Positions 41,242 to 49,959 of a stretch of 64,000 nucleotides of DNA are shown piece after piece. A program made the position numbers and the translations under genes. Numbering within the stretch: the stretch's first letter is position 1; each line of letters begins with the position of its first letter. The notes beneath the pieces were generated by a model. That model worked only from the letters and a program-made list of their open reading frames with translations. It was not told where the DNA came from and searched no databases. The stretch spans positions 1 to 64,000 of the forward strand of contig NZ_LYXE01000066.1 in NCBI RefSeq assembly GCF_002532075.1, in the 5' to 3' direction. The stretch is from Candidatus Chloroploca asiatica. Lineage in GTDB: Bacteria; Chloroflexota; Chloroflexia; Chloroflexales; Chloroflexaceae.

Positions 41242-41364
41242 AGAGGCGGTCTAAAAAGGCGACGGATTGCTCCAGAGTGCCGGCTATAGCCGGCTACACC
41301 CGACACTCCAAGGGCACACCACGTGGTGGCGAACGATGCTGACACCCTTTTCAGACCGTCTCTA
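41242..41364. mobile_element. MITE-like element
   Basis: Eighteen-base terminal inverted repeats (41242-41259 and 41347-41364, 16 of 18 matching, of the type AGAGGCGGTCTAAAAAGG) bound a 123-base segment without coding capacity. It occupies part of the 353-base gap before the OmpR-type regulator; the rest of that gap holds another palindrome-rich stretch and no gene. Confidence 0.55.
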
Positions 41365-41521
41365 CAAACCCTCGCGTGCGCTGGCGAAAACGGCGAGCGC
41401 TGCGGGCCATCTTCGCCAGCACCTATTCGTGGGGGCCTGTCGCCCCCAGATCCCTCACACGTAGGGGGCGAAAAAATTCAGGAAAATAGATTTGAAATTA
41501 TAGTTAAAAAAGGGAGATCCT

Positions 41522-42205
41522 ATGACGACGCAGCACATCCTGATCGTTGAGGATGAACAAGAGATTGCCAACTACCTACGGCGCGGGTTGGTGCTCGAGG
41601 GTTTTCAGGTCACCGTCGCCAATGATGGACCGGGGGGCCTGGTTGTCGCACGAGAAACGCCACCGGATCTCGTCATTCTCGATTTGATGCTCCCTGGTCT
41701 TGATGGGCTCGAAGTAGCGAAACGACTGCGGGCCGCCTCAGAGGTACCGATTATCATTCTGACCGCCCGTGATGCAGTCGCCGATCGGGTACGCGGGCTT
41801 GAGCATGGGGCCGACGATTATCTGGTAAAGCCATTTGCTTTTGAAGAATTGCTGGCCCGTATTCGGGTTCAATTGCGACGCCGCCAGACGGCTCAGCAAC
41901 ACGAACTACTACGCTTCAGCAATCTGACGCTCGACACAGCCTCACGTGAACTCCGCGTTGGCGAACGACGCGTAGAACTAACCACGAAAGAATACGACTT
42001 GCTCGAGCTCTTTCTGCGCCATCCAAATCAGGTACTCACCCGCGAAATTATTTTTGATCGGGTTTGGGGTTACGATTTTGGAGGTGAAAGTAACATCATT
42101 GAAGTCTATGTACGCTATTTGCGGCAGAAACTGGAAGCGGAAGGAGAGACACGTCTGATTCAGACGGTACGCGGGGCGGGCTACATCCTGCGCGACTACG
42201 AATAA
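41522..42205 (+). CDS. OmpR/PhoB-family response regulator
   Basis: 227 residues. Receiver with the acidic pair in IVEDEQE, phospho-acceptor Asp in [15 protein letters not shown] and LVKPFAF; then a winged-helix DNA-binding domain ([64 protein letters not shown]). Such proteins bind 11-bp direct repeats. No histidine kinase gene adjoins it; the next gene encodes a membrane protein with a cyclase-like domain instead. AAAAAAGGGAGA precedes the ATG. Confidence 0.93.
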   Translation: MTTQHILIVEDEQEIANYLRRGLVLEGFQVTVANDGPGGLVVARETPPDLVILDLMLPGLDGLEVAKRLRAASEVPIIILTARDAVADRVRGLEHGADDYLVKPFAFEELLARIRVQLRRRQTAQQHELLRFSNLTLDTASRELRVGERRVELTTKEYDLLELFLRHPNQVLTREIIFDRVWGYDFGGESNIIEVYVRYLRQKLEAEGETRLIQTVRGAGYILRDYE

Positions 42206-42304
42206 CTAGATGACCTCCTTCTGTAATCTACGGCCCTTCTTCGTACAAATGTCCGTGTGGTATCGTCAAGGCAAGGGATACACAGCGTCACGAATCACTG
42301 ACGT

Positions 42305-43210
42305 ATGTGTTGCTCACGCCTGAGCATTGAACCACCAGGATCGACCGGTTTGCGCCACCTTCACTGGATCGGACGACGACTCAAACTACGCCTTGCCCTG
42401 CTCTGTCTAGGGGGCGCGGCGGTAGTTGCCTTTGTCTACCCCTTACTGGTTACGCCGGCCATTCTCTGTGCCGTAGGGATGCTGATCCTCGACTGGATCG
42501 AGCTCACCGAAGAGATCCGCAGCCTGACCACGGTTATCACGGACAACCGACCTGAGCAGAAACTCGAAGTTGCGACCGGTGTATGGGGCGAACTGGCTCA
42601 TGCACTCAACCGCCTCTTGCAAGAACAGCGCACCGAACAGCAGATTCGAACGCTCTTGCCAGCGCTTCCGCTAGCGGGAGCGCTGCGGCTCATCGATCGG
42701 CAGCCCCCAACCGAAGGATGGGTGTGCGAGATTGGCGTGGTTGCCGTCGAGCTCCCTGCATTCAACGAACATGCCCAGCCTACGCTGCACAGCCTGGCCC
42801 ACAATGCTCTCTATCATGCGCAACTCCATGATGCCCTGCTCACCCGTACAGGCTCAACGCTGTTGATCATCACCGGAGTCTTGAGTCCAAACAACTCGAG
42901 CCAGATCCTCCGCAGTAGTTACCAGATTGCCGAAGCGCTGAACAACAATGCACTTCACGAAGAGAGAGCCGGGCCGGCCATGAGTCTGACCCTCGGAACC
43001 GCCAGGGCGTTGCTTTTGCCAGGGCTCGGGCTCAGCGTAGTGGGCGAGCCACTTGACGAGGCGGAAGGCATCCTCAAACTAAGCGCCCCGGGGCAACTGA
43101 TCTGCAGCGAAGCAGCCTATCTTGGCTTACGACGGATGGGCACCCCACTGACCCGGATCGCAGCCCCGTTCAACGAAAACACGCCTCCCGCGTATCAAAT
43201 CAAGCTCTAA
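42305..43210 (+). CDS. membrane protein with HAMP-like linker and degenerate class III cyclase domain
   Basis: 301 residues. Two close membrane helices (about 30-65: LALLCLGGAAVVAFVYPLLVTPAILCAVGMLILDW), a HAMP-like stretch (about 65-110) and a C-terminal domain whose end reads like class III nucleotide cyclases: YQIAEALNNNALHEERAGPAMSLTLGTARALLLPGLGLSVVGEPLDEAEGILKLSAPGQLICSEAAYLGL. The two metal-binding aspartates are lost (VVAVELPAF in place of a D-containing strand; RTGST in place of TGD), so catalysis is unlikely. It probably acts as a sensor or scaffold for the adjacent regulator. Start codon uncertain. Confidence 0.6.
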   Translation: MCCSRLSIEPPGSTGLRHLHWIGRRLKLRLALLCLGGAAVVAFVYPLLVTPAILCAVGMLILDWIELTEEIRSLTTVITDNRPEQKLEVATGVWGELAHALNRLLQEQRTEQQIRTLLPALPLAGALRLIDRQPPTEGWVCEIGVVAVELPAFNEHAQPTLHSLAHNALYHAQLHDALLTRTGSTLLIITGVLSPNNSSQILRSSYQIAEALNNNALHEERAGPAMSLTLGTARALLLPGLGLSVVGEPLDEAEGILKLSAPGQLICSEAAYLGLRRMGTPLTRIAAPFNENTPPAYQIKL

Positions 43211-43326
43211 CATTTCACCAGGCAGCGTCATGTGTTATGATAACGCATGCACGTTCTGTGGAAACCGAAATCCTTCCCCAACAAACATCCGGGAAGATAG
43301 CTCTCATTAATTGTCCTGGAGGAGGC

Positions 43327-44004
43327 ATGAGCGACCCTCACGAAGAGTTCGAACAAGCGCGACCACGTCGTACCCGACGTCTGCCCGACGATCAGCCGAT
43401 CAGCGGGGCCGAGACGTCACGCCGAACCGAACGCCTTGATCCCTCTGGTGATGCATGGACTCGCGAAGAGCCAGCGAATGCCCGATGGCGTCAAGAGCGC
43501 TCAGGAACGCAGCGTGCCCCCAAACGCGGCATGTTACCCGGTTCCCCTCAGGAGCTACAACTCTGGCTTCAGTCAGGTGGATGGAAGTATCTTGCTGGCA
43601 TTGGGCTGCTGCTGGTTGTCCTCTTGATAGCCCTGCTCGCCTTTTCACGCACCGAGCAACGTGAAGCAGGTCTGAGCTTTGATCGTCCTGAGCCGACCGC
43701 CATCATCAGTGATCCGGTGCTTGGCGGCAATCTGCCCGGCGAATTGCCGAGCGCCATACCCGAAGAAGCGTTGCCCCCCCCGGCCCCTCAACGGTTCATT
43801 GTCGCAGGAACTGGCGTGCAAGGGCTCTTTCTGCGGCCCGAACCCTCACGCAACACAACGCCGCTGGCAACCCTTCCCGACGGGCAAATCATCGAACAGA
43901 TCGGCCCAGATGTGCCAGGTGACAACTTTCTGTGGCGCCATGTGCGCACGCCCGAGGGGCAAGAGGGCTATGTCGCCGCTGATTTTCTGAGTCCGGTACC
44001 CTGA
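43327..44004 (+). CDS. single-pass membrane protein with SH3b domain
   Basis: 225 residues. The first 80 are Arg/Asp/Pro-rich and disordered (RPRRTRRLPDDQ), one membrane helix follows (WKYLAGIGLLLVVLLIALLAFS, about 92-113), then a Pro-rich linker and an outside SH3b domain (VAGTGVQGLFLRPEPSRNTTPLATLPDGQIIEQIG, WRHVRTPEGQEGYVAADFLSPVP). SH3b modules often bind peptidoglycan peptides. ATG at 43327 has GGAGGAGG directly upstream. Third in a run with the OmpR regulator and the cyclase-like protein; ended by a 12-bp-arm hairpin. Confidence 0.75.
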   Translation: MSDPHEEFEQARPRRTRRLPDDQPISGAETSRRTERLDPSGDAWTREEPANARWRQERSGTQRAPKRGMLPGSPQELQLWLQSGGWKYLAGIGLLLVVLLIALLAFSRTEQREAGLSFDRPEPTAIISDPVLGGNLPGELPSAIPEEALPPPAPQRFIVAGTGVQGLFLRPEPSRNTTPLATLPDGQIIEQIGPDVPGDNFLWRHVRTPEGQEGYVAADFLSPVP

Positions 44005-44086
44005 GCTATTCATGTTCCCCGCAAAGCCATCAACCTTGTTGATCGGCAGTCGGTCATGAGTAGAGTGCGCAGCGGCACACCCTGCA

Positions 44087-44121
44087 CGTTGCTGCCGCTA
44101 GCAAAACTGGCGGCAGCAACG
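44087..44121. terminator. hairpin between SH3b and MFS genes
   Basis: Arms of 12 bases (44087-44098, CGTTGCTGCCGC, and 44110-44121) around an 11-base loop, placed between two convergent genes. Confidence 0.65.
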
Positions 44122-44125
44122 CGCT

Positions 44126-45370
44126 CTATAATTGACGCAAAAAGGGTGCCCGCCAGTTGACCACAATGATGATCGCCCAGCCGATCACGGCGCTAGCCGC
44201 CACCACCAGCGGCACGCTGCCAACCATCTCGGCCAGCACACCAGCGGCAAGGCCCCCCATCGGGCTCATTCCCATCAGGATCAGGGTAAAGACACTCATC
44301 ACCCGGCCACGCAGTGCATCGGGCACGAGCGCCTGAATCAGCGTATTGGTCAACGCCATCGTCGTCACGCCGGCCCAACCGGCGACACCGATCAAGAGCA
44401 TTGCCAGCGGCAGCAGGCGCGTCGTGGTAAAGATGATCATCAGCAGCGGGTAGAGCAACGCCGCAAAGATGAGCAAGCGCCCTCGCCGGAGCTTATCACC
44501 GAGTTGCGCCAGGATCAGCGCAGCGATCAGGGCACCGAAGCCACTCGCCGACGAGAGCGCCCCGAGCCCTGCCGCCCCAGTTCCTAACACATCACGGGCA
44601 AAGACCGGTAACAACGGAATATGGACAAAACAGAAGAGACTGATCGCCATGGCCTGGATCAACAGCGCCTGCACGCGCCGTTCTTGCTTGATATAGCGCA
44701 GCCCCTCTTTGAGTTGGTCACTACTCCGCGAAGCCTTTGGGGCCGTGAACGGCGGCAGGCGCATCATCAACAGGCTCGCAATGACAAAAATAAAGCTCAC
44801 CGCATTCAAGGCAAAGGCCGGGCCTTCGCCAATCAAGGCTACCAGGAGACCCGCCACGGCTGGCCCAATCATACGTGCAGCATTGAAAATAGAAGAATTG
44901 AGCGCAATCGCATTGAGCAGATCTTCGCGCCCAACCATCTCGACCGTAAACGACTGGCGCGTTGGCGCATCAAAGGCATTGACGAACCCAAGCAACATCG
45001 CCATCACAAGAATATGCCACACCTGAATCAGCCCGCTGATCGTCAAGACAGCGAGCGAAATTGCCAGCAGCATCGCGGCAACCTGGGTTGCCAGCAAGAG
45101 TTTCTGCTTCGAGACGCGATCAACGACGGTCCCTGCTTGCAACGAAAAGAGCAGCACCGGCAATGAACTAGCCGCAGCAACGATGCCAAGCAAGGCCGGC
45201 GAGTCGGTCAGGCGCAAGACAAGCCAGCCCTGCGCCACCGACTGCATCCAGGTACCAGTCAACGAGATGAGCTGACCAATAAAAAAGAGCCGGTAGTTGC
45301 GGTGGCGCAAGGCGCGCAGAAATTGAGGTAGGCGCGCATCGGTCACGGTCGGGCTAGGCGAAACGGTCAT
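44126..45370 (-). CDS. MFS transporter, EntS/MefA-like exporter
   Basis: 414 residues, about 12 membrane helices. ALRHRNYRLFFIGQLISLTGTWMQSVAQGWLVLRLTDSPALLGIVAAASSLPVLLFSLQAGTVVDRVSKQKLL is the TIGR00900/MFS_3 opening, and VTMALTNTLIQALVPDALRGRVMSVFTLILMGMSPMGGLAAGVLAE the mid-family signature. Exports siderophores or drugs in relatives. ATG at 45370 begins one base after the marR stop (TGATATG), so the two genes are coupled. Likely under control of the MarR protein. Confidence 0.87.
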   Translation of the reverse strand: MTVSPSPTVTDARLPQFLRALRHRNYRLFFIGQLISLTGTWMQSVAQGWLVLRLTDSPALLGIVAAASSLPVLLFSLQAGTVVDRVSKQKLLLATQVAAMLLAISLAVLTISGLIQVWHILVMAMLLGFVNAFDAPTRQSFTVEMVGREDLLNAIALNSSIFNAARMIGPAVAGLLVALIGEGPAFALNAVSFIFVIASLLMMRLPPFTAPKASRSSDQLKEGLRYIKQERRVQALLIQAMAISLFCFVHIPLLPVFARDVLGTGAAGLGALSSASGFGALIAALILAQLGDKLRRGRLLIFAALLYPLLMIIFTTTRLLPLAMLLIGVAGWAGVTTMALTNTLIQALVPDALRGRVMSVFTLILMGMSPMGGLAAGVLAEMVGSVPLVVAASAVIGWAIIIVVNWRAPFLRQL

Positions 45371-45371
45371 A

Positions 45372-45824
45372 TCAAGCGCCATCCTCGTGACTGAGCGCAT
45401 CGTAGAGGGTTTGCATCGCCTCGTGAAGGGCCGTCAATTGTTCCGGGTTGAGATGGCTCATCCGTTCTTCAACGTAGGCTCGATGGCGAGGGCGCAGTTC
45501 ATCAATCAACGCCTTGCCCTCGGCGGTCAATTGCACCAGTGTCACGCGACGGTCGTGGGGATCGGCAGCGCGGCGCACCAATCCTCGGGCCTCGAGACGA
45601 TCAACCAGGCGCGTCAAATTGCTATTATCGGCCACCATCTGCTGACAGATATAGCTCAATGGCACCCCTTCCACGGTCGCATGAAATAAAATCGCATACT
45701 GTGGCGTCGAGAGATCATATGGACGAAACTCTTCACGATTCAACTCTTGAAAACGTTTATGCAACTTTAGAAACAGGCGATACGCCTCGATCTGAGGCGA
45801 ATCAACACTGGTAATCTCGGGCAT
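45372..45824 (-). CDS. MarR-family transcriptional regulator
   Basis: 150 residues. Winged helix with LSTPQYAILFHATVEGVPLSYICQQMVADNSNLTRLVDRLEARGLVRRAADPHDRRVTLVQLTAEGKALIDEL. Typical repressor of an adjacent efflux gene, which is the MFS transporter downstream. GGAGGGGG immediately before the ATG at 45824 decides that start over 45836. No clear palindrome seen upstream, but the 45840-45910 region would be the place. Confidence 0.9.
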   Translation of the reverse strand: MPEITSVDSPQIEAYRLFLKLHKRFQELNREEFRPYDLSTPQYAILFHATVEGVPLSYICQQMVADNSNLTRLVDRLEARGLVRRAADPHDRRVTLVQLTAEGKALIDELRPRHRAYVEERMSHLNPEQLTALHEAMQTLYDALSHEDGA

Positions 45825-45926
45825 TGCCCCCTCCATCTGAGACGCATCCAGCCGCGCTGGATCCTTCTATACGTCATAGCGTACACGAGAATATTGGACT
45901 TGTCAACGATTCTTAAAGCGAAGCTC

Positions 45927-45942
45927 AGGGCGATTGCATCAT
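45927..45942. repeat. solo end of the AGGGCGATTGCATC element
   Basis: AGGGCGATTGCATCAT is identical to the left terminus of the element at 53586-53771. No matching right end is seen nearby, so this is a solo end or remnant. Confidence 0.55.
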
Positions 45943-45947
45943 TGGCA

Positions 45948-46718
45948 TCACGCCTGCGCGACCACGAGCAACATCGAACGCGTTGGCGGCAACGTGGCGG
46001 TCAACGCGGCAAAGGCCCCCTTGACCAGAAAACGTAACGGATGCGTACGCAAGCGCTCAGCCTCAAGCCCCACCTGCTCCCATGGGGCCTCATAGCGGCG
46101 TTGGAGCACCTTGAAGCCCGCCTGTTCAACAAGCCAGGTCAACTCAGCCATTGTATACGTCCGCGCATGCGTGGTATAACGCGCCTCGCCCTCAAGCCGC
46201 ATCTGATGACGGAACTCGGCACGGGTACTGAGGCTCTGCCAGAGCAAAGCGCGGAGGATCAGGCGCAAGCGACTCTTGGCATAGAGCTCATTAGGGGTTG
46301 AGATCAAGAGGTGTCCACCAGGACGCAAGACACGCCGGAACTCGCGAAGGACCGGTAGCGGCGAATAGACGAGGTGCTCGATGACCTCAGAAAAGACCAA
46401 CCAATCAAACATACCATCGGCAAAGGGCAACGGCTCACGTTCGAGATGCGCCTGGTGGACGGTCACCCCTAGCCGTGCCCAAAGCGCCTGGCGACGTGCG
46501 GGATCAAGATCCAAACCGGTTACCTGAAAGCCCGAGCGCACGAGCAACTCGGTAAAATGGCCGGGAGTCACCCCGACCTCAAGCACTGAGGCACCGGCAG
46601 AGCCCTGCATCGCGGCCAGCATGGCAGCAAACCGATACCGATGCAGACGAAAATAGTCAGCCTTGCCGTCAGCGGCAGCGCTGCGTTGAACTTCGTGAAA
46701 GGTAGTGGAGTTGATCAT
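45948..46718 (-). CDS. class I SAM-dependent methyltransferase
   Basis: About 256 residues. Motif I VLEVGVTPGHFTELL, acidic GLDLDPARR, and LPFADGMFDWLVFSEVIEHLVYSPLPVLREFRRVLRPGGHLLISTPN as motifs II-III. The C-terminal LRFLVKGAFAALTATLPPTRSMLLVVAQA is hydrophobic, suggesting work at the membrane on a lipid-linked substrate. ATG at 46718 preferred; 46742 possible. Single gene. Confidence 0.82.
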   Translation of the reverse strand: MINSTTFHEVQRSAAADGKADYFRLHRYRFAAMLAAMQGSAGASVLEVGVTPGHFTELLVRSGFQVTGLDLDPARRQALWARLGVTVHQAHLEREPLPFADGMFDWLVFSEVIEHLVYSPLPVLREFRRVLRPGGHLLISTPNELYAKSRLRLILRALLWQSLSTRAEFRHQMRLEGEARYTTHARTYTMAELTWLVEQAGFKVLQRRYEAPWEQVGLEAERLRTHPLRFLVKGAFAALTATLPPTRSMLLVVAQA

Positions 46719-46748
46719 ATGATGTCTTATGTTCACCATCATTATTAT

Positions 46749-46799
46749 TGCTAGAGCAGTCCTAGACGCTTTGGGTCTTCAGATAGGACTGCTCTAGCA
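46749..46799. repeat. 16-bp-arm inverted repeat upstream of methyltransferase
   Basis: TGCTAGAGCAGTCCTA (46749-46764) pairs with 46784-46799 around a 19-base loop. It is on the 5' side of both divergent genes (methyltransferase and holin-like), so it is not their terminator and may be an operator or mobile repeat. Confidence 0.65.
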
Positions 46800-46922
46800 T
46801 GTAAACCGTCATAACTGGCTTGGATGCCAGCGACAGAAAAAAGCGTTTGGCAGCCGTGCCAGAAGCAACCTATAGTATCATGAGAAGCATGTGAGGGCGA
46901 ATCGCACTGCCAAGGAGATGAG

Positions 46923-47360
46923 ATGCAAGAACCTCAGTTTGTCCTGCCTGAACAACGGCCTGCATGGCAACAGTTACTTTTGCGCTGGATGATCAGTTCG
47001 CTGGGTATTTTCGCCGCCGTCTGGATTGTGCCAGGGATTGAGTTTAGCGGTCCTGGTTGGCACATTGGCATCGTTGCGCTTGTCTTTGGGCTGCTCAATG
47101 CCTTGCTCAGGCCATTGCTCTACCTGTTGACCTGCCCGCTGGTCATTCTAACCCTCGGCCTGTTTGGATTAGTGATCAATGCCGTCTTGCTTGGGTTGAC
47201 CTCAGCGCTGGCCGATCAAATTGGCATCAGCTTTTTTATTGACGGTTTCTGGCCCGCCTTCTGGGGAGGGTTGGTCATTTCGCTGATCACCACGATCCTG
47301 AGTTTCCTGGCAGGCGACACCCGTGTCCAGGTGGTACGTGTGCAGCCACCGCAGCAATAG
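46923..47360 (+). CDS. phage holin family (DUF360/PF04020) membrane protein
   Basis: 145 residues, four membrane helices. WMISSLGIFAAVWIVPGIEFSGPGWHIGIVALVFGLLNALLRPLLYLLTCPLVILTLGLFGLVINAVLL is the Phage_holin_4_2 pattern. Despite the name most members are chromosomal and not phage-related. The GNAT gene starts seven bases downstream, so both share an operon. Function unknown. Confidence 0.88.
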   Translation: MQEPQFVLPEQRPAWQQLLLRWMISSLGIFAAVWIVPGIEFSGPGWHIGIVALVFGLLNALLRPLLYLLTCPLVILTLGLFGLVINAVLLGLTSALADQIGISFFIDGFWPAFWGGLVISLITTILSFLAGDTRVQVVRVQPPQQ

Positions 47361-47367
47361 GTGCGCA

Positions 47368-47988
47368 ATGATCACCATTTGCAACACGCGACCCGAGCAT
47401 ATTGCTCAACTGGTTGAACATCAGCGGATCTGTTTTCCGACCCTATCTCCGGAAGATCTGATGCAAGCCGAGATGTTCGCGGCGCAGCTAGCGGTCTTTC
47501 CCGAAGGGCAGCACATCGCCCTCGATGGCGAACGGGTCGTTGGGCAGAGCAGCACGTTCCGCATTGGCGAAGAGCAGTGCCGGCAACAGCACACCTACCG
47601 CGCCATCACCGGCAAAAACAGCTTCAGCCAACATAACCCGCAGGGCAGGTGGCTCTATGGGGCCGATATGAGTGTGCATCCCGCGTATCGAGGGCGTGGG
47701 ATTGCGACCATGCTTTATGGAGTACGCAAAGAGCTCGTGCGCCGTCTGAAGCTGAAGGGGATTGTCTTTGGCGGAGCGATGCCGGGGTACGGACAGCACG
47801 CCGATCATCTCTCGGTCGACGCCTACATCGCCGAAGTGGTTGCGGGGCGGCTCAACGACCCAACGATCACCCCGCAACTCAAAAACGGCTTTGTCGTGCG
47901 GGGCGTCCTCCGCAACTACGTTGATCGCGGTGCAGCGTCGACCGGCGATGCCACCTGGATGTGGTGGGAAGATTGCGTAGAAGAGTGA
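47368..47988 (+). CDS. GNAT-family N-acetyltransferase
   Basis: 206 residues. Acetyl-CoA pyrophosphate loop SVHPAYRGRGIATMLYGVRKELV (R/Q-x-x-G-x-G/A). N-terminal ITICNTRPEHIAQLVEHQRICFP and GERVVGQSSTFRIGEEQ belong to the usual fold. The C-terminal part LSVDAYIAEVVAGRLNDPTITPQLKNGFVVRGVLRNYVDRG is shared with a group of uncharacterised GNAT proteins that precede carbon-nitrogen hydrolases. Acceptor unknown. Confidence 0.87.
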   Translation: MITICNTRPEHIAQLVEHQRICFPTLSPEDLMQAEMFAAQLAVFPEGQHIALDGERVVGQSSTFRIGEEQCRQQHTYRAITGKNSFSQHNPQGRWLYGADMSVHPAYRGRGIATMLYGVRKELVRRLKLKGIVFGGAMPGYGQHADHLSVDAYIAEVVAGRLNDPTITPQLKNGFVVRGVLRNYVDRGAASTGDATWMWWEDCVEE

Positions 47989-48003
47989 ACGCTTAGGCGT
48001 AAG

Positions 48004-48044
48004 CTGGCGAAGATAACCAGCGCAGTTGGTTGTGTTCGCCAGCA
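48004..48044 (+). terminator. hairpin after GNAT gene
   Basis: GCTGGCGAA (48004-48012) and TTCGCCAGC (48036-48044) with an inner AACCAGC/GTTGGTT stem. Twice-nested, 16 bases after the stop; resembles the other GCCAGC hairpins. Confidence 0.6.
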
Positions 48045-48064
48045 TCCGTGTCATTGCCAACTTG

Positions 48065-48101
48065 TTGCAAGCAACATACTTTTATGCTACGATAAAAGTA
48101 T
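48065..48101 (+). promoter_or_regulatory. promoter and palindromic operator of the R-M system
   Basis: TTGCAA (48065-48070), 17 bases, TACGAT (48088-48093). A perfect palindrome ATACTTTTAT-N6-ATAAAAGTAT (48076-48101) covers the -10 box. It is well placed for a repressor, possibly the methyltransferase itself. Confidence 0.6.
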
Positions 48102-48131
48102 AGCTCTTTCGTTCTATGACAAGGCATTTCA

Positions 48132-49256
48132 ATGGAGCCAATCAAAGACTCTTCAGTTGAATTCAAGATTGATCGACTACCAAAAGATCTGCAGGAACAA
48201 TTTCGCAGGCTCTATGATGAGACAGGCCCTGATGTTGAATATTTGCGTCCTAATGCGGTCTATCAAGGGGATGCACGAGCATTGCTTCCGCGCATTAGGC
48301 CAAATAGTGTTGCCCTCAGTATCTGGTCGCCACCGTATTTTGTAGGCAAACAGTACGAAGCACATCTCACATTTGAAGACTGGCAAGATCTATTGCAATC
48401 GGTTATTCAATTGCATTTTTCAATTATTAAGCCCGGTGGCTTTCTGGTGATCAACATTGCTGATATCTTATGTTTCAAAGATCCTGCCATGCCAAAGATC
48501 CAGGCTGATGCGGTGCATCGTAAACGTTCATCAGTCACACGTGAAGCCATTTTGCAAGCATGGGAAGAGCATCCCAATTTCAATCGTTATCAAATTGCCA
48601 AACTGCTTGGGTGCAGTGAGCAAACGATTGATCGCCGTCTGAACGGCAACAACATCCGTGGCGGCAAACATGAAACCCAAACGCGAGTCAAGATCGTTGG
48701 GGGTTTAGTTGAAGCCTGGGCGTTAGAATCCGGGTTCTTCCCATATGATCGGCGGATCTGGGTTAAAGATGCAGCGTGGGAAAACTCACGCTGGGCGAGC
48801 CTCTCGTACCGATCAGTCGATGAATTTGAGTATATCTATATTTTCTGGAAACCAGGCATCACAAGCTATGATCGTCAACGCTTGACGGCTGACGAGTGGA
48901 AAAACTGGGGCTCGCGTGGCGTGTGGAGTTTCCCGTCAGTACGGGCAAATTATGATCATGAAGCAAAATTCCCTGTTGAGTTGCCAACGCGTGTTATACG
49001 TTTGCTCACTGATGCAGATGATCTTGTCCTTGATTGTTTTCTCGGTAGTGGAACAACCGCTGTCGCGTGCGTCCGCGAGGGACGCCAATACCTTGGTATT
49101 GAATTTGATGAAACCTACGTCCAGCTTGCGCATGATCACATCAGTGCCGAGTTGAATCGTGAACAACTGCTTATGCCAGTCTCCCCTCAAGAAGAGCAGT
49201 ATGTTCAACTACATCATCAGCAACTCATTGTGGAGCATGAGCGTGACGCTGATTAA
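48132..49256 (+). CDS. DNA (cytosine-N4)-methyltransferase, SfiI-type system
   Basis: 374 residues, beta-class order. Catalytic motif IV is SPPY (66-69), typical of N4-cytosine enzymes; SAM motif I is LDCFLGSGTT (300-309), followed by QYLGIEFDETY. Between them, residues 150-170 (FNRYQIAKLLGCSEQTIDRRL) form a helix-turn-helix, part of an insert (about 116-190) before the target recognition region. It overlaps the restriction gene by 20 bases. The region is visibly richer in A and T than its neighbours, a sign of transfer. A palindrome over its promoter suggests it controls its own transcription. Confidence 0.88.
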   Translation: MEPIKDSSVEFKIDRLPKDLQEQFRRLYDETGPDVEYLRPNAVYQGDARALLPRIRPNSVALSIWSPPYFVGKQYEAHLTFEDWQDLLQSVIQLHFSIIKPGGFLVINIADILCFKDPAMPKIQADAVHRKRSSVTREAILQAWEEHPNFNRYQIAKLLGCSEQTIDRRLNGNNIRGGKHETQTRVKIVGGLVEAWALESGFFPYDRRIWVKDAAWENSRWASLSYRSVDEFEYIYIFWKPGITSYDRQRLTADEWKNWGSRGVWSFPSVRANYDHEAKFPVELPTRVIRLLTDADDLVLDCFLGSGTTAVACVREGRQYLGIEFDETYVQLAHDHISAELNREQLLMPVSPQEEQYVQLHHQQLIVEHERDAD

Positions 49257-49959
49257 TCCATATGATTTGCAAGAGAATCTTGATCGTATTGAGGCCATCG
49301 AAAAAGCGTCATTACGCTTGCTTGTCCAGGCCTTGTACGATTATCGGCACGAGGCATCGATCATCTTTCAAGCTGAAAACGATCAGGTTGCCGATATTGG
49401 GGAAGATGTGACCCGTGAAGCCCTTGATCGGCTTGGTATGTCACGCGTCAACCAGCGTCTCTTTGGCAAAGTAGACTATAAGCGAGCACGCTATCTGTTT
49501 CATCCCGATTTTGCGTTGAAACAAGCACTTTTTGTTGACTCAAAAGCCGAGTCAGTGAGTGGGGCAGGAACTGCAACGCTTCAGATTTCGCAACTCTCCA
49601 TGACCGTAAAGCAGATCCGTGCAGGAGCATCGGTTTCAGTTGATGGGAAGTTACCTGTCGTCTTGAACTTGAATCAGGAGCACTTTCTTACCACAACAAT
49701 GTTTGTGAAGTATGCGTACACAGATAACAATGGCACACACCAGCTTGAGAGGATCATAGTTGCTGCTGTGCCGAATGGGATGCTTCAGGAGCGCTACAAT
49801 CCTGATGAGCACAAGACGATCTGGCGGGCAGGTCGCAATGCTCCGACGTTGGGTGAAGAGTTTCGTGTGCGCCTAAGTTTTCGGTTATTGAAAGACAACG
49901 CTCGCTGGCGCGTGCAAACCATTCCTATGGAGCCGCATGCGTATATCTGGGATGAGTAG
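49237..49959 (+). CDS. SfiI-like type II restriction endonuclease
   Basis: 240 residues. From what I know of SfiI (a tetrameric enzyme cutting GGCC-N5-GGCC), the proteins align along most of the length: EKASLRLLVQAL, VDYKRARYLFHP, QALFVDSKAE, LQERYNPDEH and ARWRVQTI all have SfiI counterparts. The PD-(D/E)xK residues fall at D80, D101 and K103, one position off the SfiI catalytic D79, D100 and K102. The ATG at 49237, with GGAG before it, is preferred to earlier ones inside the methyltransferase gene. Specificity may be GGCC-N5-GGCC or a variant; I could not verify it. Confidence 0.8.
   Translation: MSVTLINPYDLQENLDRIEAIEKASLRLLVQALYDYRHEASIIFQAENDQVADIGEDVTREALDRLGMSRVNQRLFGKVDYKRARYLFHPDFALKQALFVDSKAESVSGAGTATLQISQLSMTVKQIRAGASVSVDGKLPVVLNLNQEHFLTTTMFVKYAYTDNNGTHQLERIIVAAVPNGMLQERYNPDEHKTIWRAGRNAPTLGEEFRVRLSFRLLKDNARWRVQTIPMEPHAYIWDE

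Noticed and set aside
46923-47360. Holin-like gene as evidence of a prophage
   Set aside because: The PF04020 family is mostly chromosomal and no other phage gene, integrase or attachment repeat is nearby.
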